Shown: positions 6,828 through 13,636, counted from the first letter of the stretch. The stretch: 15,005 bases of DNA from Bordetella parapertussis (GCA_945901665.1 CAMDLJ010000025.1:1-15005); one strand, 5' to 3'. Notes: a model not told the origin generated them from the sequence alone. Numbers and translations: made by a program.

Positions 6828-7547
6828 TCAACTTTCAGCTTCAACAATGTTGATGCGCTGCTGCAAAGCATTCAACATCGCGTCGTCATTTCGGGAGCGG
6901 TAAATTTCCTGCAGGTTGTGCAGCATGCGCAACACCATGCGGCGCGGCGGGCAGGCCTGCAAATGCTGCGACAACAACACATCGGTTTTGCGCGTCCCCA
7001 AGCCAGGGTCGGTGTCGCCCAACCACTGCCCCATGCGCTCCAGCAAATCCTCACGCCCCAGGGAATGGCCCGTGAACGGGTCCAGCACGATCACACCCAC
7101 GTGCGGCTCGGGCAAGTTCACCTTGACCAAAAAATGCCCCGGAAAGCCAACACCTTGGGCGTTCAAACCCAGGCCTTGCGCCATCTCTAGCCAGAGCACC
7201 GCCAAACTGATGGGAATGCCCCGGCGCGACTCAATCACACAGTGCAAGAAGCTGTTCTCCGGCGCATAGTAATCATTGACGTTGCCCACAAAACCCAGCT
7301 CTTCAAAGAAGAATCGATTCACCAAGCGCAACTTGGCGATCGGATCGGTGTCCTTGGACAACCTTCGGCGCAAGCGCACCAACCAACCATCCACCTGCGC
7401 CAACACCGCCTGAACATCGGTGTGCGGGTGCTGAACATGGGCCAGACTGGCCGCGGCCTCCAACAAAGGAAACTGTGCATCCGAGGCCACCAAGGAACGG
7501 AAATAGTCCATCGGTGTCGTGGTGTCCATCGGGTTCCATGCAGCCAT
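6828..7547 (-). CDS. sirB1: SirB1-family protein (transglutaminase-like fold plus helical repeats)
   Basis: A 239-residue protein of the SirB1/YchA family (Transglut_core2). Family landmarks: NDYYAPENSFLHCVIESRRG (91-110), RGIPISLAVLWLEMA (109-123), GVGFPGHFLVKV (132-143) with the conserved His, VLDPFTG (154-160), and a C-terminal TPR-like region RMVLRMLHNLQEIYRSRND. Relative to true transglutaminases the nucleophile Cys position in RGIPISLAVL is not Cys; a Cys occurs just upstream (LHC, 103), so catalytic activity is doubtful. The molecular function of the family is unknown. ATG at 7547 was chosen because GAGGTG, overlapping the murJ stop, is well placed; the frame continues upstream into murJ and that part is rejected. 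It starts seven bases after the murJ stop, so the two are probably co-transcribed and possibly translationally coupled. Confidence 0.85.
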   Translation of the reverse strand: MAAWNPMDTTTPMDYFRSLVASDAQFPLLEAAASLAHVQHPHTDVQAVLAQVDGWLVRLRRRLSKDTDPIAKLRLVNRFFFEELGFVGNVNDYYAPENSFLHCVIESRRGIPISLAVLWLEMAQGLGLNAQGVGFPGHFLVKVNLPEPHVGVIVLDPFTGHSLGREDLLERMGQWLGDTDPGLGTRKTDVLLSQHLQACPPRRMVLRMLHNLQEIYRSRNDDAMLNALQQRINIVEAES

Positions 7548-7554
7548 GCTCACC

Positions 7555-9120
7555 TCAGCGCCGCCACAAAGTTTGCAATGGCACCCGCAAGGCCCACAAG
7601 GCCACGCCATAGGTGATGGCAGCCACCAACAAGGCAACGGCCAATGCCGCCACGCGGGCCCAGGGCGTGACACGCCATGCGGCCCAGTCGATCACTTGGG
7701 AAAACCACAGCAGCGGCACTGCCAATAGGGCACACGCCAGCACCACTTGTGCCAAATAACGTGCCCACCCGGGTCGGGGCTGGAAGCGCCCTTGGCGAAT
7801 CAGGCCAACACACAACGCACTGGCATTGACCAAAGCACCCAAGCCAATGGCCAGGGCCAAACCGGCATGCGCCAACCAAGGCACCAACACCAGGTTGAGC
7901 AATTGGGTCAGGGCCAAAACCCCCAAGGCAATGCGCATGGGGGTGGTGGTGTCTTGGCTGGCATAAAAACCTGGTGCCAATACCTTGATGGCCACCAAGC
8001 CGATCAAGCCAATCCCGTACCCCACCAACGCCAGGCTGGTTTGTGTCAAATCACGGTCGGTGAAGGCCCCATAGTGAAACAGCACACTCACCAAAGGTTT
8101 GGCAAAAATCAATAAGGCCACCGCACATGGCAGCGCCAGCACCACCACCCAGCGCAAACCGTCATCGATCAGGTCGCTATAGCGCTGTTGGTCGCCACTG
8201 GCCTTGGCCTGGGTCAAGGCGGGCAACAACACCACCCCCAAAGCCACACCCAGCAAAGCGGTGGGAAACTCCATCAAGCGATCGGCATAACCCAGCCAGG
8301 TCACGCTTCCGGGGGTCAGATGCGAGGCAATTTGGGTGTTGATGATGAGTGATATTTGGGCCACGCTCACCCCCAGCAAGGCGGGTGCCATCAGGCCGAG
8401 AATGCGCCCCACACCCGGGTCTCGCCAAACCGCCATAAATTCCCGGCCAGGCCAGGCCAAGCGCGGCCGCAAGCCCAAACGGTGCACCGCCCACAGCTGA
8501 ACGCCCAACTGCATCAAGCCACCCAACATAACGCCAGCGGCCAAGGCATAAATGGCAGGCCATCCCTGCGATTCAAACCATGGCCCGCCCCACCAAGCGC
8601 AAGCCACCATGCTCACATTCAGCAACACCGGGGTGGCCGCTGGCACCGCAAAGCGCTTCCAGGTGTTGAGCACCCCCGCTGCCAAGGCCACCAAAGACAT
8701 GAAACCGATGTAGGGGAACATCCAGCGGGTCATGAACACCGCCGCCTCTTGGGCTGCCGCATCGCGGCCCAAACCTGACGCCATGGCCCACACCAGCACA
8801 GGCGCGGCCGCAACACCGACCACACAAGTTAGTGCCAACACCCAAAAAAGCGCTGTAGCAACATGGCCCAGCAACTCAACAGCCCGCTCGTCACCCTCCT
8901 GGCTGCGGGTGCTGGCGAGCACCGGCACAAAGGCCTGGGCAAAAGCCCCTTCAGCAAACAGGCGCCGAAACAAATTCGGTATCCGAAAGGCCACATTGAA
9001 GGCGTCGGTCATGGCGTTGGCGCCAAAAGTGGCCGCGATCAGCAGCTCGCGCGCCAAGCCAGTGACACGCGAGACCAAGGTCCACAAAGAGACGGTGGAG
9101 GCAGATTTGAACAAAGACAC
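7555..9120 (-). CDS. murJ: Lipid II flippase MurJ
   Basis: MurJ is the inner-membrane flippase that moves lipid II outward for peptidoglycan synthesis. The 521-residue protein has about 14 hydrophobic segments of the MOP exporter superfamily. Taking GTG at 9120 as start gives MSLFKSASTVSLWTLVSRVTG-type N-terminus and places Arg18, Arg24, Asp39, Asn49, Arg52 and Glu57 at exactly the positions of the essential residues in E. coli MurJ, which strongly supports this start over the longer frame open to 9276 (that extension overlaps the rpsT start). Later landmarks: MFPYIGFMSLVALAAGVLNT, YADRLMEFPTALLGVALGVVLLP and APGFYASQDTTTP. There is no Shine-Dalgarno, and a -10-like TACACT ends six bases before the GTG, so the mRNA may be leaderless. 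It is followed by the SirB1 gene and is divergent from rpsT. Confidence 0.94.
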   Translation of the reverse strand: MSLFKSASTVSLWTLVSRVTGLARELLIAATFGANAMTDAFNVAFRIPNLFRRLFAEGAFAQAFVPVLASTRSQEGDERAVELLGHVATALFWVLALTCVVGVAAAPVLVWAMASGLGRDAAAQEAAVFMTRWMFPYIGFMSLVALAAGVLNTWKRFAVPAATPVLLNVSMVACAWWGGPWFESQGWPAIYALAAGVMLGGLMQLGVQLWAVHRLGLRPRLAWPGREFMAVWRDPGVGRILGLMAPALLGVSVAQISLIINTQIASHLTPGSVTWLGYADRLMEFPTALLGVALGVVLLPALTQAKASGDQQRYSDLIDDGLRWVVVLALPCAVALLIFAKPLVSVLFHYGAFTDRDLTQTSLALVGYGIGLIGLVAIKVLAPGFYASQDTTTPMRIALGVLALTQLLNLVLVPWLAHAGLALAIGLGALVNASALCVGLIRQGRFQPRPGWARYLAQVVLACALLAVPLLWFSQVIDWAAWRVTPWARVAALAVALLVAAITYGVALWALRVPLQTLWRR

Positions 9121-9126
9121 GTCACA

Positions 9127-9132
9127 AGTGTA
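9127..9132 (-). promoter_or_regulatory. Candidate -10 box of murJ, leaving no 5' leader
   Basis: TACACT on the minus strand (four of six consensus positions), separated by only TGTGAC from the murJ GTG. Transcription starting the usual six to eight bases after the -10 would begin at or next to the start codon. Immediately upstream, in the promoter spacer, is a 7-bp perfect inverted repeat GCCCTGG-CC-CCAGGGC (9133-9148), a possible operator. No consensus -35 is seen. Confidence 0.35.
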
Positions 9133-9202
9133 GCCCTGGCCCCAGGGCAGGGACGGCCCCTTTTGGCCGACATTGGGAGGACAGATCCCAGGTCTGGCGC
9201 TT

Positions 9203-9211
9203 TGATACAAT
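9203..9211 (+). promoter_or_regulatory. Extended -10 promoter of rpsT
   Basis: TGATACAAT is an extended -10 element (TG-N-TACAAT, with -10 at 9206-9211). It has no recognisable -35, which extended -10 promoters can do without. Predicted transcription start is near 9218, giving a leader of about 40 bases before the ATG at 9257. Confidence 0.5.
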
Positions 9212-9256
9212 CGCGGGCTTTGCTGACAACATCCACAGACACATAGGAACACCATC

Positions 9257-9556
9257 ATGGCATCTGGAAAGCCCAAGAAAAAGAACCCGCGCCTGGCGTC
9301 GGGCCGTAAACGTGCGCGTCAAGACGTCCATCTGAACGCCGCCAACACCTCACTGCGCTCCAAGTACCGCACTGCCGTCAAAAACGTTGAAAAAGCGGTT
9401 TTGGCTGGCGACAAGACCAAGGCCACCGAGCTGTTTGCCAAAATGCAAACCGTGGTGGACTCTGTGTCCGACAAAGGTATTTTTCACAAAAACAAGGCCG
9501 CTCGCGACAAGAGCCGCCTGAGCGCCAAGGTCAAAACCTTGGCCACCGCGGCCTGA
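9257..9556 (+). CDS. rpsT: Ribosomal protein S20
   Basis: S20 binds 16S rRNA early in 30S assembly. The 99-residue, lysine/arginine-rich protein begins [20 protein letters not shown], a form with an N-terminal extension that is typical of Burkholderiales, and contains [19 protein letters not shown] (30-48) and [21 protein letters not shown] (73-93). AGGAA at 9245-9249, seven bases from the ATG, is a good ribosome-binding site. The gene stands alone, divergent from murJ, and ends in GGCCTGA, which is also the first arm of a hairpin. A U-tract terminator follows at 9626-9652. Autoregulation of S20 is known in E. coli, acting at its own translation start; I see no clear equivalent here. Confidence 0.97.
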   Translation: MASGKPKKKNPRLASGRKRARQDVHLNAANTSLRSKYRTAVKNVEKAVLAGDKTKATELFAKMQTVVDSVSDKGIFHKNKAARDKSRLSAKVKTLATAA

Positions 9557-9607
9557 TCATCAGGCCCATCAGCCCGGCCTGATTCTTCAGGCCGCCGTTT
9601 GTAACGG
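9550..9607 (+). repeat. Two hairpins with identical arms plus a third small stem after rpsT
   Basis: GGCCTGA-TCA-TCAGGCC (9550-9566) is a 7-bp stem including the rpsT stop codon. GGCCTGA-TTCT-TCAGGCC (9576-9593) has the same two arms and a different loop. CCGTT-TGT-AACGG (9595-9607) follows directly. None has a T-run, so they are not standard terminators; they may protect the 3' end or pause transcription. Because arms are identical, the first arm can also pair with the fourth, giving alternative folds. Confidence 0.7.
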
Positions 9608-9625
9608 GTGCGCTGTCAGCAAAGC

Positions 9626-9652
9626 AAAAAGCCGTCGAAAGACGGCTTTTTT
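9626..9652. terminator. Bidirectional intrinsic terminator between rpsT and the DUF3579 gene
   Basis: AAAAAGCCGTC-GAAA-GACGGCTTTTTT: a 6-bp GC-rich stem with a stabilising GAAA tetraloop, extended by A:T pairs to about 11 bp and flanked by A-tract and T-tract, so it works on both strands. It lies in the convergent gap, 70 bases after the rpsT stop and four bases past the DUF3579 stop. Confidence 0.92.
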
Positions 9653-9656
9653 GTTG

Positions 9657-9962
9657 TTATGGGGCCATAGCCCCTTTGACCACCTGCAACTGGTTGTCGC
9701 GGGCAAAGTTGAGCACGAAGTCCCAGGCCATGACCTCTGCATCGCGCAAATCCACATGAACAATGACGCACTTTTGACCCGCATCGTTGGTGGTGGGCAC
9801 GCACCAAGGGGAATAGCTCAGGTGGTCGCCTGGCGCCGCGCCGCCAGGGCGAAAGGAAGACATGACGCCCGCCAATCGCTCGGCCCAGTCGCTGGGTCTG
9901 AAGGTTTGACCGTCAACGGTCACGCCCAGTATCCAAACTTCATGCGCAGAGGGAGATGACAT
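9657..9962 (-). CDS. DUF3579 domain protein, function unknown
   Basis: A 101-residue soluble protein matching the DUF3579 family, which I know mainly from Burkholderiales and relatives. Recognisable wording: VWILGVTVDGQTFRPSDWAERL (9-30), GVMSSFRPGG (32-41), LSYSPWCVPT (48-57), GQKCVIVHVDLRD (62-74) and MAWDFVLNFARDNQLQVV (78-95). There is no signal peptide or membrane segment, and no catalytic motif that I recognise. I chose ATG at 9962 because homologues begin shortly before this conserved part; the frame stays open upstream to 10208 with no better start. No Shine-Dalgarno is present (AACCCCCACC precedes the ATG). It is transcribed away from argD and shares a terminator with rpsT. The small size and strict conservation suggest a conserved housekeeping or regulatory role, but nothing here says which. 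Confidence 0.8.
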   Translation of the reverse strand: MSSPSAHEVWILGVTVDGQTFRPSDWAERLAGVMSSFRPGGAAPGDHLSYSPWCVPTTNDAGQKCVIVHVDLRDAEVMAWDFVLNFARDNQLQVVKGAMAP

Positions 9963-10012
9963 GGTGGGGGTTGGTATGTGGGGGGCGCATAAAAAATTCT
10001 TGGCCAACTTTG

Positions 10013-10018
10013 ATTCTA
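10013..10018 (-). promoter_or_regulatory. Candidate -10 box of the DUF3579 gene
   Basis: TAGAAT on the minus strand in CGATAGAATCA, 51 bases upstream of the ATG at 9962. The 20 bases around it match the perM upstream region at 17 positions. A TTGTCA on the same strand (10045-10040) is 21 bases away, too far for a normal -35. Confidence 0.4.
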
Positions 10019-10112
10019 TCGATGCGCCTTGTTGGAGCCTGACAATGCCAACCATGCAAGCCCGCGCATCAGCACTTGTCACAACCGCTGCGCAGCTCTC
10101 ATTCGCTGGCCC

Positions 10113-10118
10113 TAAAAT
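10113..10118 (+). promoter_or_regulatory. Candidate -10 box of argD-argF
   Basis: TAAAAT, 57 bases before the argD ATG, in the 213-base gap between the DUF3579 gene and argD. I see no good -35 and no sequence resembling an ArgR (ARG) box. The rest of the gap contains the opposing DUF3579 promoter candidate and nothing else that I can support. Confidence 0.3.
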
Positions 10119-10175
10119 CTCCTGCCCGCGGTTCAACCCCTTGAAACGCTTTGCCCCACTGTCCAAGGACACGAC

Positions 10176-11387
10176 ATGACCACGCCCGCTGCGCCCAGCT
10201 CTCCCCACACCATGAACACCTACGGGCGCTTGCCCATGGCCGTTTCACATGGGCGCGGTGTCCGCGTTTGGGATACCGCTGGCAAATGCTATTTGGACGC
10301 TTTGGCCGGCATTGCCGTCAACACCCTGGGCCATGGCCACCCCAAATTGGTGCCCGCCTTGCAGGACCAAGTGGCAAAGATGATGCACTCATGCAATTAC
10401 TACCACATCCCTGATCAAGAAAACCTGGCACGCAAATTGGTTGAAATGTCCGGCATGGAAAACGTTTTTTTCTGCAACTCAGGCTTGGAGGCCAACGAAG
10501 CCGCCATCAAATTGGCGCGCAAGTTCGGCCATGACAAAGGAATTGACCTGCCCCAGATCGTGGTCTATGACAAGGCTTTTCATGGCCGCTCCATTGCCAC
10601 CCTGAGCGCCACGGGCAACGAAAAAATCCAACAAGGCTTTGGCCCCATGGTGGATGGTTTTATCCGGGTAGCGCTCAATGACATCGAGGCCTTGCAAAAG
10701 GCCACCGCTGGTCGCCAAGATGTGGTGGCCGTTTTTCTAGAAACCATCCAAGGCGAAGGCGGCGTCAACCCGGCGCGCGTCGAATACTTGCAAGCCGTGC
10801 GCCGCTTGTGTGACGAGCGCGGATGGCTGCTGATGATCGACGAGGTTCAGTGCGGCATGGGTCGCACTGGCAAATGGTTTGCCCACCAATGGGCTGGCAT
10901 CGTGCCCGATGTGATGCCCCTGGCCAAGGGCTTGGCCTCAGGTGTGCCCATTGGTGCGGTGGTGGCCGGTCCCAAGGCTGCCCATATTTTTCAACCCGGT
11001 AACCACGGCACCACTTTTGGTGGCAACCCTTTGGCCATGCGCGCGGGGGTGGAAACCATCCGCATCATGGAAGAAGATGGTCTGCTGAACCATGCGGCCA
11101 AGGTGGGGGCGCACCTGCACGCAGCTTTGGTGCGCGACATCGGCTCGCTGCCTGGCGTGAATGAAATTCGCGGTCAGGGCTTGATGATCGGCATTGAACT
11201 CAATCGTTCTTGTGGCGGCTTGATGCAGCGCGCCTTGGACGCGGGTTTGCTCATCAGTGTGACGGCCGACAAGGTGATCCGTTTGGTGCCGCCCCTCATC
11301 ATCACCGAGCAAGAGGCAGACGAAGTGGTGGCTTTATTGGCCCCCTTGGTGCATCAATGGTTGACTGAGACAGTCCCTGCGGCCTGA
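10176..11387 (+). CDS. argD: Acetylornithine aminotransferase
   Basis: ArgD is a PLP enzyme that converts N-acetylglutamate semialdehyde and glutamate to N-acetylornithine and 2-oxoglutarate; many ArgD enzymes also act on succinyl-diaminopimelate in lysine synthesis. The 403-residue protein is a class III aminotransferase: YLDALAGIAVNTLGHGHPKL (39-58), NSGLEANEAAIKLAR (101-115) for phosphate binding, AFHGRSIATLSATG (134-147), LETIQGEGGV (188-197), LMIDEVQCGMGRTG (219-232) with Asp222, and LAKGLASGVPIGA (249-261) with Lys251 as the PLP lysine, then HGTTFGGNPL. AAGGA (10165-10169), six bases upstream, supports the ATG at 10176; a Met at residue 13 is a less likely start. argF follows after seven bases, so the pair is an arginine operon. 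The 'ArgD' call over related aminotransferases rests on this linkage and the overall match. Confidence 0.93.
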   Translation: MTTPAAPSSPHTMNTYGRLPMAVSHGRGVRVWDTAGKCYLDALAGIAVNTLGHGHPKLVPALQDQVAKMMHSCNYYHIPDQENLARKLVEMSGMENVFFCNSGLEANEAAIKLARKFGHDKGIDLPQIVVYDKAFHGRSIATLSATGNEKIQQGFGPMVDGFIRVALNDIEALQKATAGRQDVVAVFLETIQGEGGVNPARVEYLQAVRRLCDERGWLLMIDEVQCGMGRTGKWFAHQWAGIVPDVMPLAKGLASGVPIGAVVAGPKAAHIFQPGNHGTTFGGNPLAMRAGVETIRIMEEDGLLNHAAKVGAHLHAALVRDIGSLPGVNEIRGQGLMIGIELNRSCGGLMQRALDAGLLISVTADKVIRLVPPLIITEQEADEVVALLAPLVHQWLTETVPAA

Positions 11388-11394
11388 GGCAGTC

Positions 11395-12312
11395 ATGCGT
11401 CACTTTTTACAATTCAATGATCTGAGCGCTGCCGAATGCGTCTATGTTTTCGAACGCGCCGCACTGATCAAGAAAAAGTTCAAGGCTTACATCAAGCACC
11501 ATTCTTTGGTCGACCGCACCTTGGCCATGATTTTCGAAAAGGCCTCGACCCGCACCCGGGTCAGCTTTGAAGCCGGCATGTACCAACTCGGTGGTTCGGT
11601 GGTGCACTTGACCACAGGCGACAGCCAACTCGGTCGTGCAGAACCCATCGAAGACAGTGCCAAAGTGATCAGCCGCATGGTGGACCTGGTGATGATTCGC
11701 ACCTACGAGCAAAGCAAACTCGAGCGCTTCGCCGCCAATTCCCGCGTGCCGGTGATCAATGGCCTGACCAACGAATTTCATCCCTGCCAAATTTTGGCCG
11801 ACATCTTCACCTACATCGAACACCGTGGCAGCATTCGGGGCAAGACCGTGGCCTGGGTGGGTGACGGCAACAACATGGCCAACACATGGTTGCAAGCGGC
11901 CGATTTGCTCGGCTTCAAAGTCCATGTCAGCACCCCCAGTGGCTATGAGATTGACCAATCTGTGGCGGGTCTGCGCCAGCCAGAAAGCTACCAGGTGTTC
12001 AAAAACCCATTGGACGCCTGCCACCAGGCTGATTTGGTCACCACCGATGTGTGGACCAGCATGGGTTTTGAGGCCGAAAACGAAGTGCGCAAAAAAGCCT
12101 TTGCGCGCTGGTGTGTGGACGCCGAGATGATGGCCGCTGCACGGCCTGACGCCTTGTTCATGCACTGCTTGCCGGCGCACCGTGGCGAAGAAGTCAGTGC
12201 CGATGTGATCGACGGCAACCAATCGGTGGTTTGGGACGAAGCAGAGAACCGACTGCACGTGCAAAAGGCCTTGATGGAATGGTTGCTGTTGGGCGTTCAG
12301 CCCAATTCATAA
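11395..12312 (+). CDS. argF: Ornithine carbamoyltransferase
   Basis: OTCase joins carbamoyl phosphate and ornithine to give citrulline in arginine synthesis. The 305-residue protein has the carbamoyl-phosphate loop ASTRTR (50-55), HPCQ (129-132), WVGDGNNMANTW (154-165), DVWTSMG (218-224, the ornithine-side SMG loop) and HCLPAHRGEE (257-266). All key residues are present, so it should be active. GAGG overlapping the argD stop (11386-11389), five bases from the ATG, is its ribosome-binding site, tying it to argD. It converges on the monooxygenase gene; the 49-base gap holds nested inverted repeats without a T-run. Confidence 0.96.
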   Translation: MRHFLQFNDLSAAECVYVFERAALIKKKFKAYIKHHSLVDRTLAMIFEKASTRTRVSFEAGMYQLGGSVVHLTTGDSQLGRAEPIEDSAKVISRMVDLVMIRTYEQSKLERFAANSRVPVINGLTNEFHPCQILADIFTYIEHRGSIRGKTVAWVGDGNNMANTWLQAADLLGFKVHVSTPSGYEIDQSVAGLRQPESYQVFKNPLDACHQADLVTTDVWTSMGFEAENEVRKKAFARWCVDAEMMAAARPDALFMHCLPAHRGEEVSADVIDGNQSVVWDEAENRLHVQKALMEWLLLGVQPNS

Positions 12313-12314
12313 AG

Positions 12315-12361
12315 CACCCAAACACGGCATCCCCAGAGTCAGCACCTGGGCCTATTGGGTG
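12315..12361. repeat. Nested inverted repeat between argF and the monooxygenase gene
   Basis: Outer arms CACCCAA (12315-12321) and TTGGGTG (12355-12361); inner arms CCCAG (12332-12336) and CTGGG (12346-12350). It fills almost exactly the space between the two convergent stop codons. There is no T-tract on either strand, so a terminator role is possible but weakly supported. Confidence 0.35.
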
Positions 12362-13552
12362 TCATACCATGGGCATGGGCCCACCGCCATACAACCATTC
12401 AGGGTCCATCAAATGCGACCCCCAGGCCTGCAAAGCCAGGTTTCGACCCCACCTCACCAAGCCCGTGCTGTGAAAAATACGCCCATTGCGGCGCGACTGC
12501 TGTTGCACTTGGGCCACCCGCTGCCACCGGCTGTGGGCCATGGTTTGCCAGGCCGCTGCCACACTGGCGCTGACCGGGCCTTGCAACGCCGCTTGCATAG
12601 CGGCCGCGTCTTCAATCGCCATGCCTGCACCTTGGGCCAAATAAGGCCGCATCGGGTGGGCTGCATCCCCGATCACAGCCACTCGGCCCACAGCCATTTC
12701 GCTGGCAGATGCCAAAGGTTGGCGATCGGCCAGCACCCAATAGCGCCATTCCGACACCGCACCCACCAAATCGCGCAGATCGGTACAACTGCGGTCCACA
12801 GCCCGCTGCGCCCAGGCCGCATCGCCCATCGAACTCCATCCGGTATCCAAGGCCATGTCGGGTCGGTTGAGCACCAGCACCAGGTTGAGCCATTGCCCAC
12901 CCCGCACCGGGTAATGCACCAAGTGAAAATCCACGCCCATCCACACCTGCACATCGCTGCTGCGCCACGCGACGGGCACATCGGCCATGGGCAGCAAGGC
13001 TCGCAAGGCCACATGGCCCGTGGGCGTGGCCGCCCCATCCCCCAACACTTGGCGGCGCAGGGGGCTGCCAATGCCTTCAGCAACCACCAAGCCTTCAGCC
13101 TGCCAAGTTTGGCCCGCATCACTGCGCACCGTCACATGGTCTGGCGTTTGGTTCACTGATTGCAAAGCTTGGCCCCAATGCCACTGGAGACCACTCTCTT
13201 GCTGAACGGCTTGCCACAAAAGGGTCTGCAAATCGGCGCGGTGGATGCACACATGGGGCGCGCCGTAGCGCTGCGCCCCTGCCGACAACGCCACCTGGCC
13301 CACCACACGCCCATCGCGTGCATCACGGGCGCACAGGTGCTGGGGGAAAACCGCAACGGCATTCAACGCATCTTGCAAACCCCAAGCACGCAAAATCCGG
13401 ATGACATTGGGGCCGAGTTGTACACCAGCGCCCTCGGTGGACAAGTGTGGCGCCCGCTCGACCACGCTCACTTGGGCGCCTGCGCGTGACAAGGCCAGGG
13501 CTGCAGCCAAACCGGCAATTCCGGCACCAGAAATCAACAAAGCATCCGCCAT
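12362..13552 (-). CDS. FAD-dependent aromatic-ring monooxygenase (salicylate/3-hydroxybenzoate hydroxylase-like)
   Basis: A 396-residue group A flavoprotein monooxygenase, the class that hydroxylates aromatic rings using NAD(P)H and O2. It shows the Rossmann GAGIAG (9-14) with Glu32 for FAD ribose, GAGVQLGPN (41-49), an Arg-containing HRADLQTLLWQAV (104-116), and GDAAHPMRPYLAQGAGMAIED (295-315) for FAD binding. The middle 'DG' motif, normally ADGxxSxxR, reads AEGIGSPLRR, with Glu159 in place of Asp. Related enzymes act on salicylate, 3-hydroxybenzoate or urate; the substrate here is unknown. ATG at 13552 puts the FAD motif at the usual distance; an in-frame ATG at 13591 would add 13 residues and has a slightly better upstream AGGG. 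It is divergent from the Bug-type binding protein, with 119 bases between, suggesting shared control and possibly uptake and use of one compound. Confidence 0.85.
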   Translation of the reverse strand: MADALLISGAGIAGLAAALALSRAGAQVSVVERAPHLSTEGAGVQLGPNVIRILRAWGLQDALNAVAVFPQHLCARDARDGRVVGQVALSAGAQRYGAPHVCIHRADLQTLLWQAVQQESGLQWHWGQALQSVNQTPDHVTVRSDAGQTWQAEGLVVAEGIGSPLRRQVLGDGAATPTGHVALRALLPMADVPVAWRSSDVQVWMGVDFHLVHYPVRGGQWLNLVLVLNRPDMALDTGWSSMGDAAWAQRAVDRSCTDLRDLVGAVSEWRYWVLADRQPLASASEMAVGRVAVIGDAAHPMRPYLAQGAGMAIEDAAAMQAALQGPVSASVAAAWQTMAHSRWQRVAQVQQQSRRNGRIFHSTGLVRWGRNLALQAWGSHLMDPEWLYGGGPMPMV

Positions 13553-13630
13553 GCGCCCAATTGTCAGCCATCGCGGCGAACCGGCATCCAACGCCCTGCG
13601 CGAACCAGTCGCACCACCTGCCGCAGGCCT

Positions 13631-13636
13631 TATGAT
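13631..13636 (+). promoter_or_regulatory. Candidate -10 box of the Bug-type gene
   Basis: TATGAT (five of six consensus positions), 35 bases before the ATG at 13672, leaving a leader of about 29 bases with a good ribosome-binding site. A -35 is not clear. An inverted repeat CCTGC-C-GCAGG (13617-13627) lies just upstream in the intergenic region shared with the divergent monooxygenase gene and could be an operator. Confidence 0.4.

Noticed and set aside
9121..9276. N-terminal extension of MurJ (upstream in-frame ATG at 9276)
   Set aside because: It would overlap rpsT and its promoter, and essential-residue numbering matches E. coli MurJ only with the GTG at 9120.
9961..10179. 72-codon plus-strand open frame upstream of argD
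   Set aside because: Runs into the argD start by four bases, but has no ribosome-binding site or recognisable protein, and covers the likely promoters of DUF3579 and argD.
11407..12264. 285-codon minus-strand open frame inside argF
   Set aside because: Lies completely within the unambiguous argF gene, has no recognisable family and a codon-mirror composition.
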